DNA of 64,000 nucleotides, from the NCBI GenBank assembly GCA_024235675.1, contig JACKLZ010000001.1, positions 558,001-622,000 on the forward strand, written 5' to 3'. This document shows, in pieces, positions 18,450 to 26,241 of the stretch. Position numbers and translations under genes: made by a program. Below the pieces are notes generated by a model, which ran no database searches, was not told the origin of the DNA, and worked only from the letters and a program-made list of their open reading frames with translations. Within the stretch, counting starts at the first letter, position 1. Every line of letters begins with the position of its first letter. The stretch is from Zoogloeaceae bacterium. Its GTDB lineage: Bacteria > Pseudomonadota > Gammaproteobacteria > Burkholderiales > Rhodocyclaceae.

Positions 18450-18480
18450 AAAAAAAGGGCGGCCCGTCGCAGGCCGCCCG
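18450..18480 (-). terminator. Intrinsic terminator of the copper receptor gene
   Basis: The stem GGGCGGCC (18457-18464) pairs with GGCCGCCC (18472-18479). On the minus strand it is followed by a run of T (18450-18456). It lies 20 bp past the receptor stop codon and 130 bp before the tssA start, so tssA probably has its own promoter. Confidence 0.88.
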
Positions 18481-18499
18481 CGGTTTTGAATCACGTGAT

Positions 18500-20512
18500 T
18501 CAGTCGAGCGCCAAGCGAAGCTTGAGCCAAAGTGTCCGCCCCGGCTCGTTGATCCGATCTGTCGTGTCGTAGCCCGAAATGCTCGCCCCGCTGCGCGAGA
18601 TGTGTTCCGCATAGGTTTTGTCGAACAGGTTGTCGATGCCTGCCGAGATCAGGGTGCGCTTGTTGGGGGTGTAGCTGGCATTGATCGAGAACACGCTAAA
18701 GCCACCCGTTTCGCCGACGTCCTGCCCAACGATATTACCGGTGCCAACGCTTACGCGGTCCTGACCCGACACCAGCCGCCACAGGGCACCTGCTGACCAG
18801 CTGTCGGTTTTGTAGTTGATGCCCAGACGCCCTTCCAGCGGCGGGATCTGCCCGAGCGCGGTGTCGTCGGTGTCGTTTTCGCCACGAACCCACGCAAGCG
18901 TGGCCGTACCGGTCCAGTGGCTGCTGAAGTCATAGCGCAGATCGGCTTCGGCGCCCCAGGTGGTGGCGTCGACATTGCGGGCGTTACTGGCCCAGGTGCT
19001 GACCGCTGGCAGCGTCTCGATCAGGATGTAGTCAGAGTGTTTGGCAAAAAACGCCGAGACCGACGCCTGCGCCGGACCGGCCTGATGCAGCGCACCGATA
19101 TCGAGCTGCGTGGTCTTCTCGGGCTTGATGTCGAAAGTGCTGGCGGTGCCGGTCATCATCATTGTCGTGGCCTGGGGGTTCTTGTTGCGCTCCCAGTAGT
19201 CAGCGGCGCGTTCGCTGTGGCCAAGGCCGGCGTAGAGCGTCTTGCCACCGCCCAGATCGTGCTCATAGCGCAGGAAGCCGGCTTTCAGCGTATCGGTTTC
19301 CTCGGTACCGGAGGTGGTCTTGCCCGTGCGCTCGTCTTCGGCACGACTGCGGTCAATGCGCAAACCACCGATCATGCGGTGGCCGTCGGCAAACGCGTGC
19401 TGCAACTCGCCAAACACGCCATAGCTATAGAAACGCATATCGGCCGTGCGGGAAAGCGACTCGTAGTCTGGAATGCCCGCCATGCTGCTGGCCTTGCGCA
19501 GGGTGTGTTCGTTGCGCTGGAGTTCCGCGCCCAGGTCGAGCACGGTGGCGTCGCTGAGGTTGAGCGTCGCGGCGACGCGGCTTCCCTGGGTCTCGCGGTC
19601 TGGATTATTGACGGACTTCATGCCGGTGTTGGCGCGCAGCGAGTAGTTGTCCATCACGTGGTCAACATAGTTGCGATAGATCTGCGCCTCGATTTTGGCC
19701 AGGAGCGGCGAGATGTTGGATTTTTCGAACTTCAGCCCGATGTTCTCGCGGTCGAACTTGACGCCGTCCATGGAGCGATCGCCGTAGCGCGCTTCGCCGT
19801 CGCTCTTGGCGAGCGAGAGTTCAAGGCGCGTGTCGCGGTCCGGCGTCCAACCCAGCGCGAGGTTGGTACTCCAACGCGTGTAGGCCGAGTGCACCTCGTT
19901 GCCGGCGCCGTCCTTGTAGTTGTTGGCGTCGGAACGTGTTGCGGCAACATCAGCGTAAAAACCGGGCGTGCCGGCCTGTCCGGTGAGCACCTGATCATTG
20001 CGGTCGGCGCTGCCCATCAGCAGGCTCATGTCGCCTTTGACCCCTGCCGTCTCGAACGACGGCGCCTGGCGCTCAAACAGCACCACGCCCGCGCTGTTAC
20101 CGGGGCCGTATTTGACACTCTGCGGCCCTTTGAGCACGGTGACTTTGTCGTAGGCTTCAGGAAACACGTACGCCGTCGGCGGGTCCATGCGCATTCCGCA
20201 GCCGCCGAGGACCATCTCGCCATCGAGCAGAATGCCCAGCCGCGATGCGGCCATGCCGCGGAATACCGGGTCACCATCGGTGCCGCCCTTGCGGATCACC
20301 GAGAAGCCGGGAATATTCTTCAGCAGATCGGCGCCGTCATGCGCCGGAATCGGCTGACGCGCGGCCTTGGGGTCAGTCGTGACAACCAGTGCTTCGGCCA
20401 TGGCGGGCGCGGTCACCACCACGTGATCCATGATTTTGTCGGTGCTCTGCGCGAGTGCGCCGTGGGCGAGCAACAGGCCGATGGCGGCGGGCAGCATTTT
20501 CATTCGTGTCAT
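18500..20512 (-). CDS. TonB-dependent copper receptor (NosA/OprC family)
   Basis: An outer-membrane TonB-dependent receptor of 670 residues that imports copper. It has a signal peptide (1-22, ending HGALAQ) and a plug domain with DLLKNIPGFSVIRKGG. The diagnostic region of the copper-receptor family is GGCGMRMDPPTAYVFPEAYD, whose Cys and Met residues can bind Cu. This is followed by VLKGPQSVKYGPGNSAGVV and a 22-strand-type barrel. NosA receptors supply copper to nitrous oxide reductase in denitrifiers, which would fit the inferred host. The final residues LRLALD lack the usual terminal aromatic. Confidence 0.9.
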   Translation of the reverse strand: MTRMKMLPAAIGLLLAHGALAQSTDKIMDHVVVTAPAMAEALVVTTDPKAARQPIPAHDGADLLKNIPGFSVIRKGGTDGDPVFRGMAASRLGILLDGEMVLGGCGMRMDPPTAYVFPEAYDKVTVLKGPQSVKYGPGNSAGVVLFERQAPSFETAGVKGDMSLLMGSADRNDQVLTGQAGTPGFYADVAATRSDANNYKDGAGNEVHSAYTRWSTNLALGWTPDRDTRLELSLAKSDGEARYGDRSMDGVKFDRENIGLKFEKSNISPLLAKIEAQIYRNYVDHVMDNYSLRANTGMKSVNNPDRETQGSRVAATLNLSDATVLDLGAELQRNEHTLRKASSMAGIPDYESLSRTADMRFYSYGVFGELQHAFADGHRMIGGLRIDRSRAEDERTGKTTSGTEETDTLKAGFLRYEHDLGGGKTLYAGLGHSERAADYWERNKNPQATTMMMTGTASTFDIKPEKTTQLDIGALHQAGPAQASVSAFFAKHSDYILIETLPAVSTWASNARNVDATTWGAEADLRYDFSSHWTGTATLAWVRGENDTDDTALGQIPPLEGRLGINYKTDSWSAGALWRLVSGQDRVSVGTGNIVGQDVGETGGFSVFSINASYTPNKRTLISAGIDNLFDKTYAEHISRSGASISGYDTTDRINEPGRTLWLKLRLALD

Positions 20513-20669
20513 TCGGGACTCCCGGAAGCTGTGTGCTGAATTTGGACCGGGCGAAGCATAAGAAAATGGTGATATGCCACGTTTGACCTACCGCAAGATT
20601 CGCCTGCCGAATACTGCGACAGATCGTCGCAAGCCTTTATCTACAAGGCGTGTGGCGAAGCACGAAGTA

Positions 20670-20697
20670 AAAACGGCATGCTCGCGAGCATGCCGTT
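20670..20697 (-). terminator. Intrinsic terminator formed by a 26-nt perfect palindrome
   Basis: Positions 20672-20697 form a perfect 26-nt inverted repeat (half-site AACGGCATGCTCG). It is followed on the minus strand by a T-run. It lies 47 bp beyond the stop of the BON-domain gene and separates it from the copper receptor promoter. Confidence 0.87.
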
Positions 20698-20743
20698 CAA
20701 GGGCGATACCGTGCACAGAGTGCACCGTCGGATATGCCGCGTG

Positions 20744-21085
20744 TTAGCTGCCGGTCGGCGGCGCCAGTTCATTGATGACGCGCTTGACGCCTTCAACCCC
20801 TGCGGCGCGCTGAGCCGCCGCATCGCGTTGCGCGGGTGAGCTCACCTGCCCGCTCAGCAAAATCACGCCGTCGCTCACATCTACCCGAATCTTGGCGTCC
20901 TGCAGCGTCGTCGTTTCGGCCAAGGCGGCCTCGACCTTGCCTTTGATTGCCGCGTCGGCTGCCGACACGCTAAGGACGGGTTTTGCCGTGCTATCCGGCG
21001 TACCGGCCGCTTGGCCGGGCTGGACGAGTCCAAAGGACAAGGCGGCGATGGCGATGAGACTGGCGGTGGTAAATCCGTGTTTCAT
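20744..21085 (-). CDS. Periplasmic BON-domain protein
   Basis: A protein of 113 residues with a signal peptide (about 1-27, ending GQAAG) and a single BON domain (about 45-110): IKGKVEAALAETTTLQDAKIRVDVSDGVILLSGQV, then AAGVEGVKRVINEL. BON proteins of OsmY type are periplasmic and often induced by envelope stress. AGGAG lies 8 nt before the ATG at 21085. It is downstream of and co-oriented with glrR but 218 bp away, with a possible sigma-54 promoter in between (21143-21158). Confidence 0.86.
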   Translation of the reverse strand: MKHGFTTASLIAIAALSFGLVQPGQAAGTPDSTAKPVLSVSAADAAIKGKVEAALAETTTLQDAKIRVDVSDGVILLSGQVSSPAQRDAAAQRAAGVEGVKRVINELAPPTGS

Positions 21086-21142
21086 GATGTCACTCCTGTT
21101 TGAGACAAGTGATGACGCCGAAAGGGTCGTCACAGCGACTAC

Positions 21143-21158
21143 AGCAGCGATCATGCCA
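21143..21158 (-). promoter_or_regulatory. Candidate sigma-54 promoter of the BON-domain gene
   Basis: On the minus strand this reads TGGCATGATCGCTGCT. It has the essential GG and GC ten bases apart and matches 10 of 12 conserved positions of TGGCACG-N4-TTGCW. It lies 58 bp upstream of the start codon. A dyad TTGTC-N7-GACAA (21242-21258) about 120 bp further upstream could be an activator site, although its spacing differs from the GlrR consensus. Confidence 0.5.
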
Positions 21159-21302
21159 ATTAGATGATTCCTTCTGAAATCATGGACTTACCAGAGCTCG
21201 CCAAACTGAACCCGACTCGCCGGCTCGCAATCCCTGGGGATTTGTCGCTGCATGACAACAGCAAAGTGCCGGATAGGTCGCAATCTCCGATGCAGACAGG
21301 GC

Positions 21303-22730
21303 TTACGCCCGTCCCGGTGCTGCGACATCGTTTGTCTCGTCGGCCAGGCGGAACATCGCTGGCGTCAGCGTATGGCGCTGCAAGAGCCGGTAAAACTCGG
21401 TGCGATTGCGATCGGCCAGACGGGCCGCATCGGTGACGTTGCCGCCCGTCAGCTTCAGCACCTGCGTCAGGTATTCACGCTCGAAGCGCTGGCGCGCCTC
21501 GGCATAGGTCAGTACCTCGACGGAAGGCGTGCGCAAGGCGCGTTGAACCAGGGTGGCGGCAATCAGTGGCGTCGTGGTGAGTGCACAGACCTGCTCGACC
21601 ACGTTGTAAAGCTGGCGCACATTGCCCGGCCAGGCGGCGGCCACCAGCATTTCCAGCGCCTCAGGGGCAAACCCGTGAATGGTCTTGCCGTACTTCTCCG
21701 ACAGACTACGGATGAAGTGGCCGGCGAGCAGCGGGATGTCCTCGCGCCGCGCATCGAGTGAGGGCAGCGTCAGGCGAACGACGTTGAGCCGGTAATACAG
21801 GTCTTCGCGAAAGCTGCCCTCGTGCATGGCCGCATCCAGATCGCGATGCGTGGCCGAAATAATGCGGACATCGACTGGCCGCGCTCGTGTCGCTCCGACC
21901 GGACGAACCGCCCGCTCCTGCAACACGCGCAGCAGCTTGACCTGCAGCGGCAGCGGCATGTCGCCGATTTCATCCAGAAACAGCGTGCCGCCATCGGCGC
22001 TGAGGAACAGACCGTCATGCGCGGTGCTGGCCCCCGTGAACGCGCCTTTCACATGCCCGAACAGCTCCGACTCCAGCAAGGCCTCGGGAATCGCGCCGCA
22101 GTTGATCGCCACGAAGGGATGTTCGGCACGCACACTGGCGCGATGGATCGCTCGCGCCAGCAATTCCTTGCCGCTGCCGCTGGCACCGCGGATGAGCACG
22201 CTGGCGTCGCCGGCAGCGACCATGCGCGCCTCCTCGAGCACCTCGTTCATGCACGCGCTGCGACTGACGATCTCGGCGCGCCAGGCCTGGCTGTTTTCTC
22301 CGGCCTTGAGCGCGCGCGGTGCGGAGACATCGAGCGCCCGGCGCACCTTGTCGAGCAAGACGCGGCTGTCAAAAGGTTTGGTCAGGTAACCGAACACGCC
22401 CCGCGCGGTGGCATCGACCGCATCGGGGATGCTGCCGTGGGCGGTGAGCAGGATAACGGGCAGACCGGGGTGGGTGCGACGGATTTCATCAAACAAGGCC
22501 AGGCCGTCGCGGCCCGGCAAGCGCACATCGCTGAGCACCAGGTCCGGCGAACGCACGGCGAGGTGGGCCAACGCTGCCTCGGCGGAGTCCACGGCATCAA
22601 CCTGGTAGCCGCTGGCGCGCAAACGCATGGACAAGAGGCGCAGCAGATCAGGGTCGTCGTCGACCAGAAGCAGGCGGGGTGACTCGGGCGCATCGCTGTT
22701 TGAGGTCTCTGCGCGCATGGCGAGATTCAT
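21303..22730 (-). CDS. glrR: Sigma-54-dependent response regulator GlrR/QseF
   Basis: An enhancer-binding protein of 475 residues. The receiver domain (about 18-135) has the phospho-Asp in DLVLSDVRLPG and Lys in YLTKPF. The AAA+ domain (about 155-385) has GASGSGKE as Walker A, the sigma-54 contact loop ELFGHVKGAFTGAS, and GGTLFLDEIGDMP. The C-terminal helix-turn-helix is degenerate-Fis type (TDAARLADRNRTEFYRLLQRH). It follows the lipoprotein and kinase genes, overlapping the former by 4 bp. In enterobacteria GlrR activates glmY and other envelope genes. Confidence 0.93.
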   Translation of the reverse strand: MNLAMRAETSNSDAPESPRLLLVDDDPDLLRLLSMRLRASGYQVDAVDSAEAALAHLAVRSPDLVLSDVRLPGRDGLALFDEIRRTHPGLPVILLTAHGSIPDAVDATARGVFGYLTKPFDSRVLLDKVRRALDVSAPRALKAGENSQAWRAEIVSRSACMNEVLEEARMVAAGDASVLIRGASGSGKELLARAIHRASVRAEHPFVAINCGAIPEALLESELFGHVKGAFTGASTAHDGLFLSADGGTLFLDEIGDMPLPLQVKLLRVLQERAVRPVGATRARPVDVRIISATHRDLDAAMHEGSFREDLYYRLNVVRLTLPSLDARREDIPLLAGHFIRSLSEKYGKTIHGFAPEALEMLVAAAWPGNVRQLYNVVEQVCALTTTPLIAATLVQRALRTPSVEVLTYAEARQRFEREYLTQVLKLTGGNVTDAARLADRNRTEFYRLLQRHTLTPAMFRLADETNDVAAPGRA

Positions 22731-23284
22731 CGGGAAGTCTCCGTTGGACGGCGTGCCGGCGCGGGCAAGCTGCGCTCGATCGCGGTCAGGGCGTCCAGTT
22801 TCTGTTGCAGGTTAGCCACCGCTTCGCGACCGGATTGCTGTTCAGCCAGCAAGGCTTCGTTCTGCGCCATCAATCGGGCACGGGTGGCCAGCTGAACATG
22901 CACGATTCGCGCCAGCGGATGGAGGCTGGCCGCATCGGGGCTGCGATTGACCAGCAGTTTGTCGAGCAGTGACAAGCCCCGCGCCAGATCGGCGTCGGCT
23001 CGCGGCTGCGCATGCAACAGCGCCAGTCGCATCTGGCTCATCGGGTCGCTGCCACCCTGCCCTTCGATGGCTTTCAGTTCCTTGGCAAAACCGGCGGCGT
23101 CCAGCTCGGCGACATGGCGGCCATAGGCAAGGATGGCGCGCGGCGTAACGTCATCGTGGCGGACTGTCGTCTTGAGCGGCTCATCGGAAGGCAGGGTGCC
23201 GGCAATGGGAAATTGCGCGCAACCGGCCAGCAGGCCCAGGGCGAATGCCGGTGCGCTCAGGCGGCGGAGTCGGAAGTTCATCAA
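22727..23284 (-). CDS. qseG: QseG/YfhG-like lipoprotein of the GlrKR operon
   Basis: A lipoprotein of 185 residues with lipobox LLAGC (Cys near 21). It sits between the kinase and regulator genes, as yfhG/qseG does in enterobacteria, where QseG is an outer-membrane lipoprotein that binds and activates the kinase QseE/GlrK. The sequence is helical and ends in a coiled-coil-like stretch (LAEQQSGREAVANLQQKLDAL). The assignment rests mainly on gene order and the lipobox, because this family diverges quickly. Confidence 0.78.
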   Translation of the reverse strand: MMNFRLRRLSAPAFALGLLAGCAQFPIAGTLPSDEPLKTTVRHDDVTPRAILAYGRHVAELDAAGFAKELKAIEGQGGSDPMSQMRLALLHAQPRADADLARGLSLLDKLLVNRSPDAASLHPLARIVHVQLATRARLMAQNEALLAEQQSGREAVANLQQKLDALTAIERSLPAPARRPTETSR

Positions 23285-23292
23285 TAAGAGTC

Positions 23293-24699
23293 TCAGCTAT
23301 CGAGTGGGAGTTCGATTCGAAAATGCGCGCCGCGTTCGCCGGAGAGCAATATGACGCGGCCACCGTGAGCCTGGACATACTCGCGCACGATAGACAGACC
23401 GACGCCACTTCCCCGGCGTGGCGTCGCGCCTTGGCGACGCCCCTGAAAGAAGGGGTCGAAAATACGCGGGACGTCATCTTCGGCAATACCCGGGCCGGTG
23501 TCGATGCAGTCGATATGAAGGTGATCCGCGCTGCGAGCGGCGCGCAGACTCACCACGGACCCGGACGTACTGAAGGAAATCGCGTTGGCCAAGAGATTGC
23601 CAACCGCCACACCGAGTTTGACCGTGTCGCCTTCGACCGAGATTGGCTCGGCAACAAGCTCAATCCTGACGTCGCGGGACTGGGCTTGCAGCTGCTGCCC
23701 CTCCGCCACTTGAGTCAGCAGGGATTTGACCTCAACCAAACTGCGCTGCAGGCGCCGTGCGTCGAACACCGCGGCGTTGAAGTCGAGCAAATCTTCGATC
23801 CGGCCTTGAAGCAAATGCGCGTTGTCACGAAGAATGTCGACGACTTCGCGCTGTCCGCCGGCGAGCGGCCCGGTGACTTCGTCGTCGAGCAGCGCGATGC
23901 CCTCGCGCAGTGCCGCCAGCGGTGTTTTGAGCTCATGAGAGACATGGCGAAGCATACGCGCCCGGTCCGCCTCCAGTTCTCCCAGGCGCTGGCGCAGCCA
24001 GTCCAGACGTTGGCCGACCTGGCGCAAGTCGGCGGGGCCTTCGATATCGACCGGGATGTCGAGCAGGTTGTCGCCCAGGCGAGCAATGCCCTCCTCAATC
24101 TGCTTGACCGGTCGCGCCAGCTGCCAGCCAAAAAAGGCGGCCAAGGCGAATGCGACCAGCAGCGCGAGCAGAACCTGCCACGCCAGGCGGAGCCGGTTTG
24201 CCTCAAGCGTGTCCAGCAAGCGCGCATTGCGTACGGCAATCCATTGGCGCGCTTCGACGGTCAAGCGCTCGTTGATCAGATGCAGACGGTCCAGCGCGTC
24301 GCGCAAGGCGGGCTCATCGGGCAGATCCGCGATCGCCGCTTCGGCCTGGTCGGCCGCAGCACGCCATGTATCCGCTACACCACCCAGGGTGGACGGCTCG
24401 GCGCGAGAAAAGCTCGCCAGTGCCGTTTCGGCATCGGTACGAGCTTCACCAAAGCGTTTGCGAAGTGCCGGGTCATTCAGCACCACGAACTGCCGTGCGC
24501 TGCGTTCCATGTCGACGGTACGTTGCGCCAACTGCTGGGCAGCCGAGGTCAGTCCCAGTGCAGTATCCGCACCGGCACGACTGTGTTGCGCAAAGGATTC
24601 AAGCACCCGCAAACCCTGCAAGGCGGCCGCACTCAGCACCATCGCGATGAGCACAAAGCCGGCGAGCAGCATTTGCCGGAATGACATTCGGGAAAACAT
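23293..24699 (-). CDS. glrK: Sensor histidine kinase GlrK/QseE
   Basis: A membrane sensor kinase of 468 residues. TM1 is about residues 9-30 and TM2 is near 170-190 (VLLALLVAFALAAFFGW). The periplasmic four-helix sensor lies between them. Then come HAMP, the H-box LRHVSHELKTPLAALREG, N-box LGNLLANAISFS, and ATP-binding G-boxes DTGPGIAEDD and RRGSGVGLSIVREYV. The start at 24699 (MFSRMSFRQMLLAG) puts TM1 at the N-terminus. One GlrR-type site lies only 27 bp upstream, so autoregulation is plausible. It is the first gene of the glrK-qseG-glrR operon. Confidence 0.93.
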   Translation of the reverse strand: MFSRMSFRQMLLAGFVLIAMVLSAAALQGLRVLESFAQHSRAGADTALGLTSAAQQLAQRTVDMERSARQFVVLNDPALRKRFGEARTDAETALASFSRAEPSTLGGVADTWRAAADQAEAAIADLPDEPALRDALDRLHLINERLTVEARQWIAVRNARLLDTLEANRLRLAWQVLLALLVAFALAAFFGWQLARPVKQIEEGIARLGDNLLDIPVDIEGPADLRQVGQRLDWLRQRLGELEADRARMLRHVSHELKTPLAALREGIALLDDEVTGPLAGGQREVVDILRDNAHLLQGRIEDLLDFNAAVFDARRLQRSLVEVKSLLTQVAEGQQLQAQSRDVRIELVAEPISVEGDTVKLGVAVGNLLANAISFSTSGSVVSLRAARSADHLHIDCIDTGPGIAEDDVPRIFDPFFQGRRQGATPRRGSGVGLSIVREYVQAHGGRVILLSGERGAHFRIELPLDS

Positions 24700-24725
24700 G
24701 GAACCGCCCACGACATGGGTGACAG

Positions 24726-24743
24726 TGTCGACTGTAGGCGACA
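24726..24743. promoter_or_regulatory. GlrR-type site 1 (exact TGTC-N10-GACA)
   Basis: Reads TGTCGACTGTAGGCGACA, an exact match to the dyad recognised by GlrR upstream of glmY in enterobacteria. It lies 27 bp from the glrK start and about 270 bp from the predicted bactofilin transcription start, so it may serve autoregulation as well. Confidence 0.72.
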
Positions 24744-24819
24744 GGTCGATCCGATGCGGTAAGCAAATGCAAATGGGGGCGTATGACAATGCATTTGCCC
24801 ATTGCCACCACACCATGCG

Positions 24820-24837
24820 CGTCGCCAAATGGCGACA
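24820..24837. promoter_or_regulatory. GlrR-type site 2 (one mismatch, strong dyad)
   Basis: Reads CGTCGCCAAATGGCGACA. One base differs from TGTC-N10-GACA, but the dyad is extended (GTCGCC-AAAT-GGCGAC). It is centred 94 bp (about nine helical turns) from site 1 and 67 bp from site 3. Confidence 0.62.
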
Positions 24838-24886
24838 TTAAAAGTAGTTTTATAAACAGCAACTTAAGAAATGTTACCAAAAGCTG

Positions 24887-24904
24887 TGTCGGTTATTGGC
24901 GACA
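24887..24904. promoter_or_regulatory. GlrR-type site 3 (exact TGTC-N10-GACA)
   Basis: Reads TGTCGGTTATTGGCGACA, an exact match. It is centred about 110 bp upstream of the predicted sigma-54 start, the classic distance for an upstream activating sequence. All three sites share the right half GGCGACA. Confidence 0.74.
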
Positions 24905-24980
24905 GGTGCTACACAAGCCAGGCCATCGGGTGCATTGTCTACCGGCGCTAAGCCACGATGATTCAATGACTTCCAGTGCG

Positions 24981-24996
24981 TGGCATGCCACTTGCA
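24981..24996 (+). promoter_or_regulatory. Sigma-54 (-24/-12) promoter of the bactofilin gene
   Basis: TGGCATGCCACTTGCA matches 11 of 12 conserved positions of TGGCACGrNNNTTGCW, with GG and GC ten bases apart. The predicted start near 25006 leaves a leader of about 45 nt before the ATG. The rest of this 351-bp gap holds the three GlrR-type sites and an AT-rich stretch (24838-24880), but no gene. Confidence 0.8.
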
Positions 24997-25050
24997 AGAG
25001 TCGGGCCAAGCGGGTGCCGTGCCCGCAGCCGCGATTGTCAAGGAGATGAG

Positions 25051-25674
25051 ATGTTCAATAAACCCGGACTGTTCCCCAAGCGTGGAGCCCCTGAGCCCAC
25101 GCCCGCCCCCTTCAACTCATCCACGCCGACGAATTCGACGTCGGCGTCTAACCGACCGTCCCCCAGACCCGGAACATTTGGAGCCCATATGCGTAGCCCG
25201 ACCGACACCGCGACCGACACCGCTACCCAGGCAACAGCTGAAGCCGCTGAACCGCGTGCAGACGCAACAGAAAACGGCGGTAGCCGCCTGATTGTCGGAC
25301 CCGACGTCAAACTCAAGGGGGCCGAGATTCTCGATTGCGACACCCTGGTGGTTGAAGGCCGGGTCGAAGCGACCATGGACAGCCGTGTGATCCGTATTGC
25401 GGAGCAAGGTGCGTTCTCCGGAAAAGTCGGTATCGATGTCGCCGAAATCCACGGCAAATTCGATGGTGAACTCACTGCGCGCAAGCAGTTGATCATCCAT
25501 GCCACTGGCCGGGTCAGTGGAAAGATCCGCTACGGCAAGATCTTGATTGAGGAAGGTGGCGAAGTATCCGGCGACGTGCAATCGCTCAACTCGGTTCAGG
25601 CCGGTCGTGGCGACTACGACAAGCAGTCCGGCAAGGACGACAAGGTCAAGTCGCTGGTGGCCTCTTCGAACTGA
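25051..25674 (+). CDS. Bactofilin (polymer-forming cytoskeletal protein)
   Basis: A protein of 207 residues with a disordered Pro/Thr/Ser-rich N-terminus (1-75), a beta-helical bactofilin domain (about 78-180) and a short charged tail. Family motifs are LIVGPDVKLKGAEILDCDTLVVEGRVEA, then KVGIDVAEIHGKFDGELTARKQLIIHATGRVSGKIRYG. Bactofilins form filaments that scaffold cell-wall enzymes or cell shape. The ATG at 25051 has AGGAGATGAG upstream. It is monocistronic, with a sigma-54 promoter and a strong terminator, and is divergent from glrK. No M23 peptidase gene, a frequent partner, is adjacent. Confidence 0.93.
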   Translation: MFNKPGLFPKRGAPEPTPAPFNSSTPTNSTSASNRPSPRPGTFGAHMRSPTDTATDTATQATAEAAEPRADATENGGSRLIVGPDVKLKGAEILDCDTLVVEGRVEATMDSRVIRIAEQGAFSGKVGIDVAEIHGKFDGELTARKQLIIHATGRVSGKIRYGKILIEEGGEVSGDVQSLNSVQAGRGDYDKQSGKDDKVKSLVASSN

Positions 25675-25696
25675 CGGCACCGAACGCGCTGTTCGT

Positions 25697-25735
25697 GTCG
25701 CAAAAACGGGTGCCGGTGGCACCCGTTTTTGCGAC
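25697..25735. terminator. Bidirectional intrinsic terminator after bactofilin
   Basis: A perfect 18-bp stem with a GGT loop: the left arm begins GTCGCAAAAACGGGTGCC and the right arm is its exact complement. A- and T-runs are built into the stem. It closes the bactofilin transcript 22 bp after the stop. Confidence 0.92.
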
Positions 25736-25779
25736 AATCCGTCCTTATGGAAGATATTCCGTTTCCGGAGAGCCCGTTC

Positions 25780-26238
25780 ATGCGCCCTATTCTCGCTGCC
25801 GCCGTCGTGATTGCAGCCAGCTCTTTTTTTGTTGTCTCCCCTGCCCTTGCCGATCAGCACGCCCCGTCGGTGACATCGGCCAAAATCGCCACCCCGTGGT
25901 CAAGCGATGCGCCACTTCGCGCTGCGGTCGATGAGATGGCGCAAATGCTGCGTGCCGTCGGCCACGACTTGCAGCAAAACCAGCGCACCGAAGCGCAATA
26001 CGATGCCCTGGCAGAGTGGATGCTCAAGCGGCTGGCTGCGTTTCCGACCACACATGCCGACCGCAACGCCGCCATCGCGCTCTCCGAGATCAAGAAAGAT
26101 CTGAGCGATGGCGCCGACATCATGACCCACGCCACTCACCTGCCCGCCCGCCGGCTGGGCTACATGATGGCGGTGCAAGCGCTTAACCGTTACGGAAAAA
26201 GCTTCGAGCATCCTGACTGGACGCCGATTCCTCTGTAA
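25780..26238 (+). CDS. Secreted helical hypothetical protein
   Basis: A protein of 152 residues with a clear signal peptide (about 1-24, ending SPALAD) and a mature domain that looks all-helical. A cytochrome c'- or b562-like four-helix bundle is possible, but there is no CxxCH heme motif. The start at 25780 places the signal peptide at the N-terminus and has GGAG upstream. An in-frame ATG at 25747 is the alternative. Its stop is 3 bp from the stop of convergent dadA. The function is unknown. Confidence 0.68.
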   Translation: MRPILAAAVVIAASSFFVVSPALADQHAPSVTSAKIATPWSSDAPLRAAVDEMAQMLRAVGHDLQQNQRTEAQYDALAEWMLKRLAAFPTTHADRNAAIALSEIKKDLSDGADIMTHATHLPARRLGYMMAVQALNRYGKSFEHPDWTPIPL

Positions 26239-26241
26239 GCC

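Noticed and set aside
18917..20539. A 540-codon plus-strand open frame opposite the copper receptor
   Set aside because: It is antisense to a well-supported receptor gene, and its repetitive Arg/Val/Ala/His composition is typical of the shadow frame in GC-rich DNA.
23245..24684. A 479-codon open frame antisense to glrK
   Set aside because: It lies over the histidine kinase with clear motifs; composition is that of a GC-rich shadow frame.
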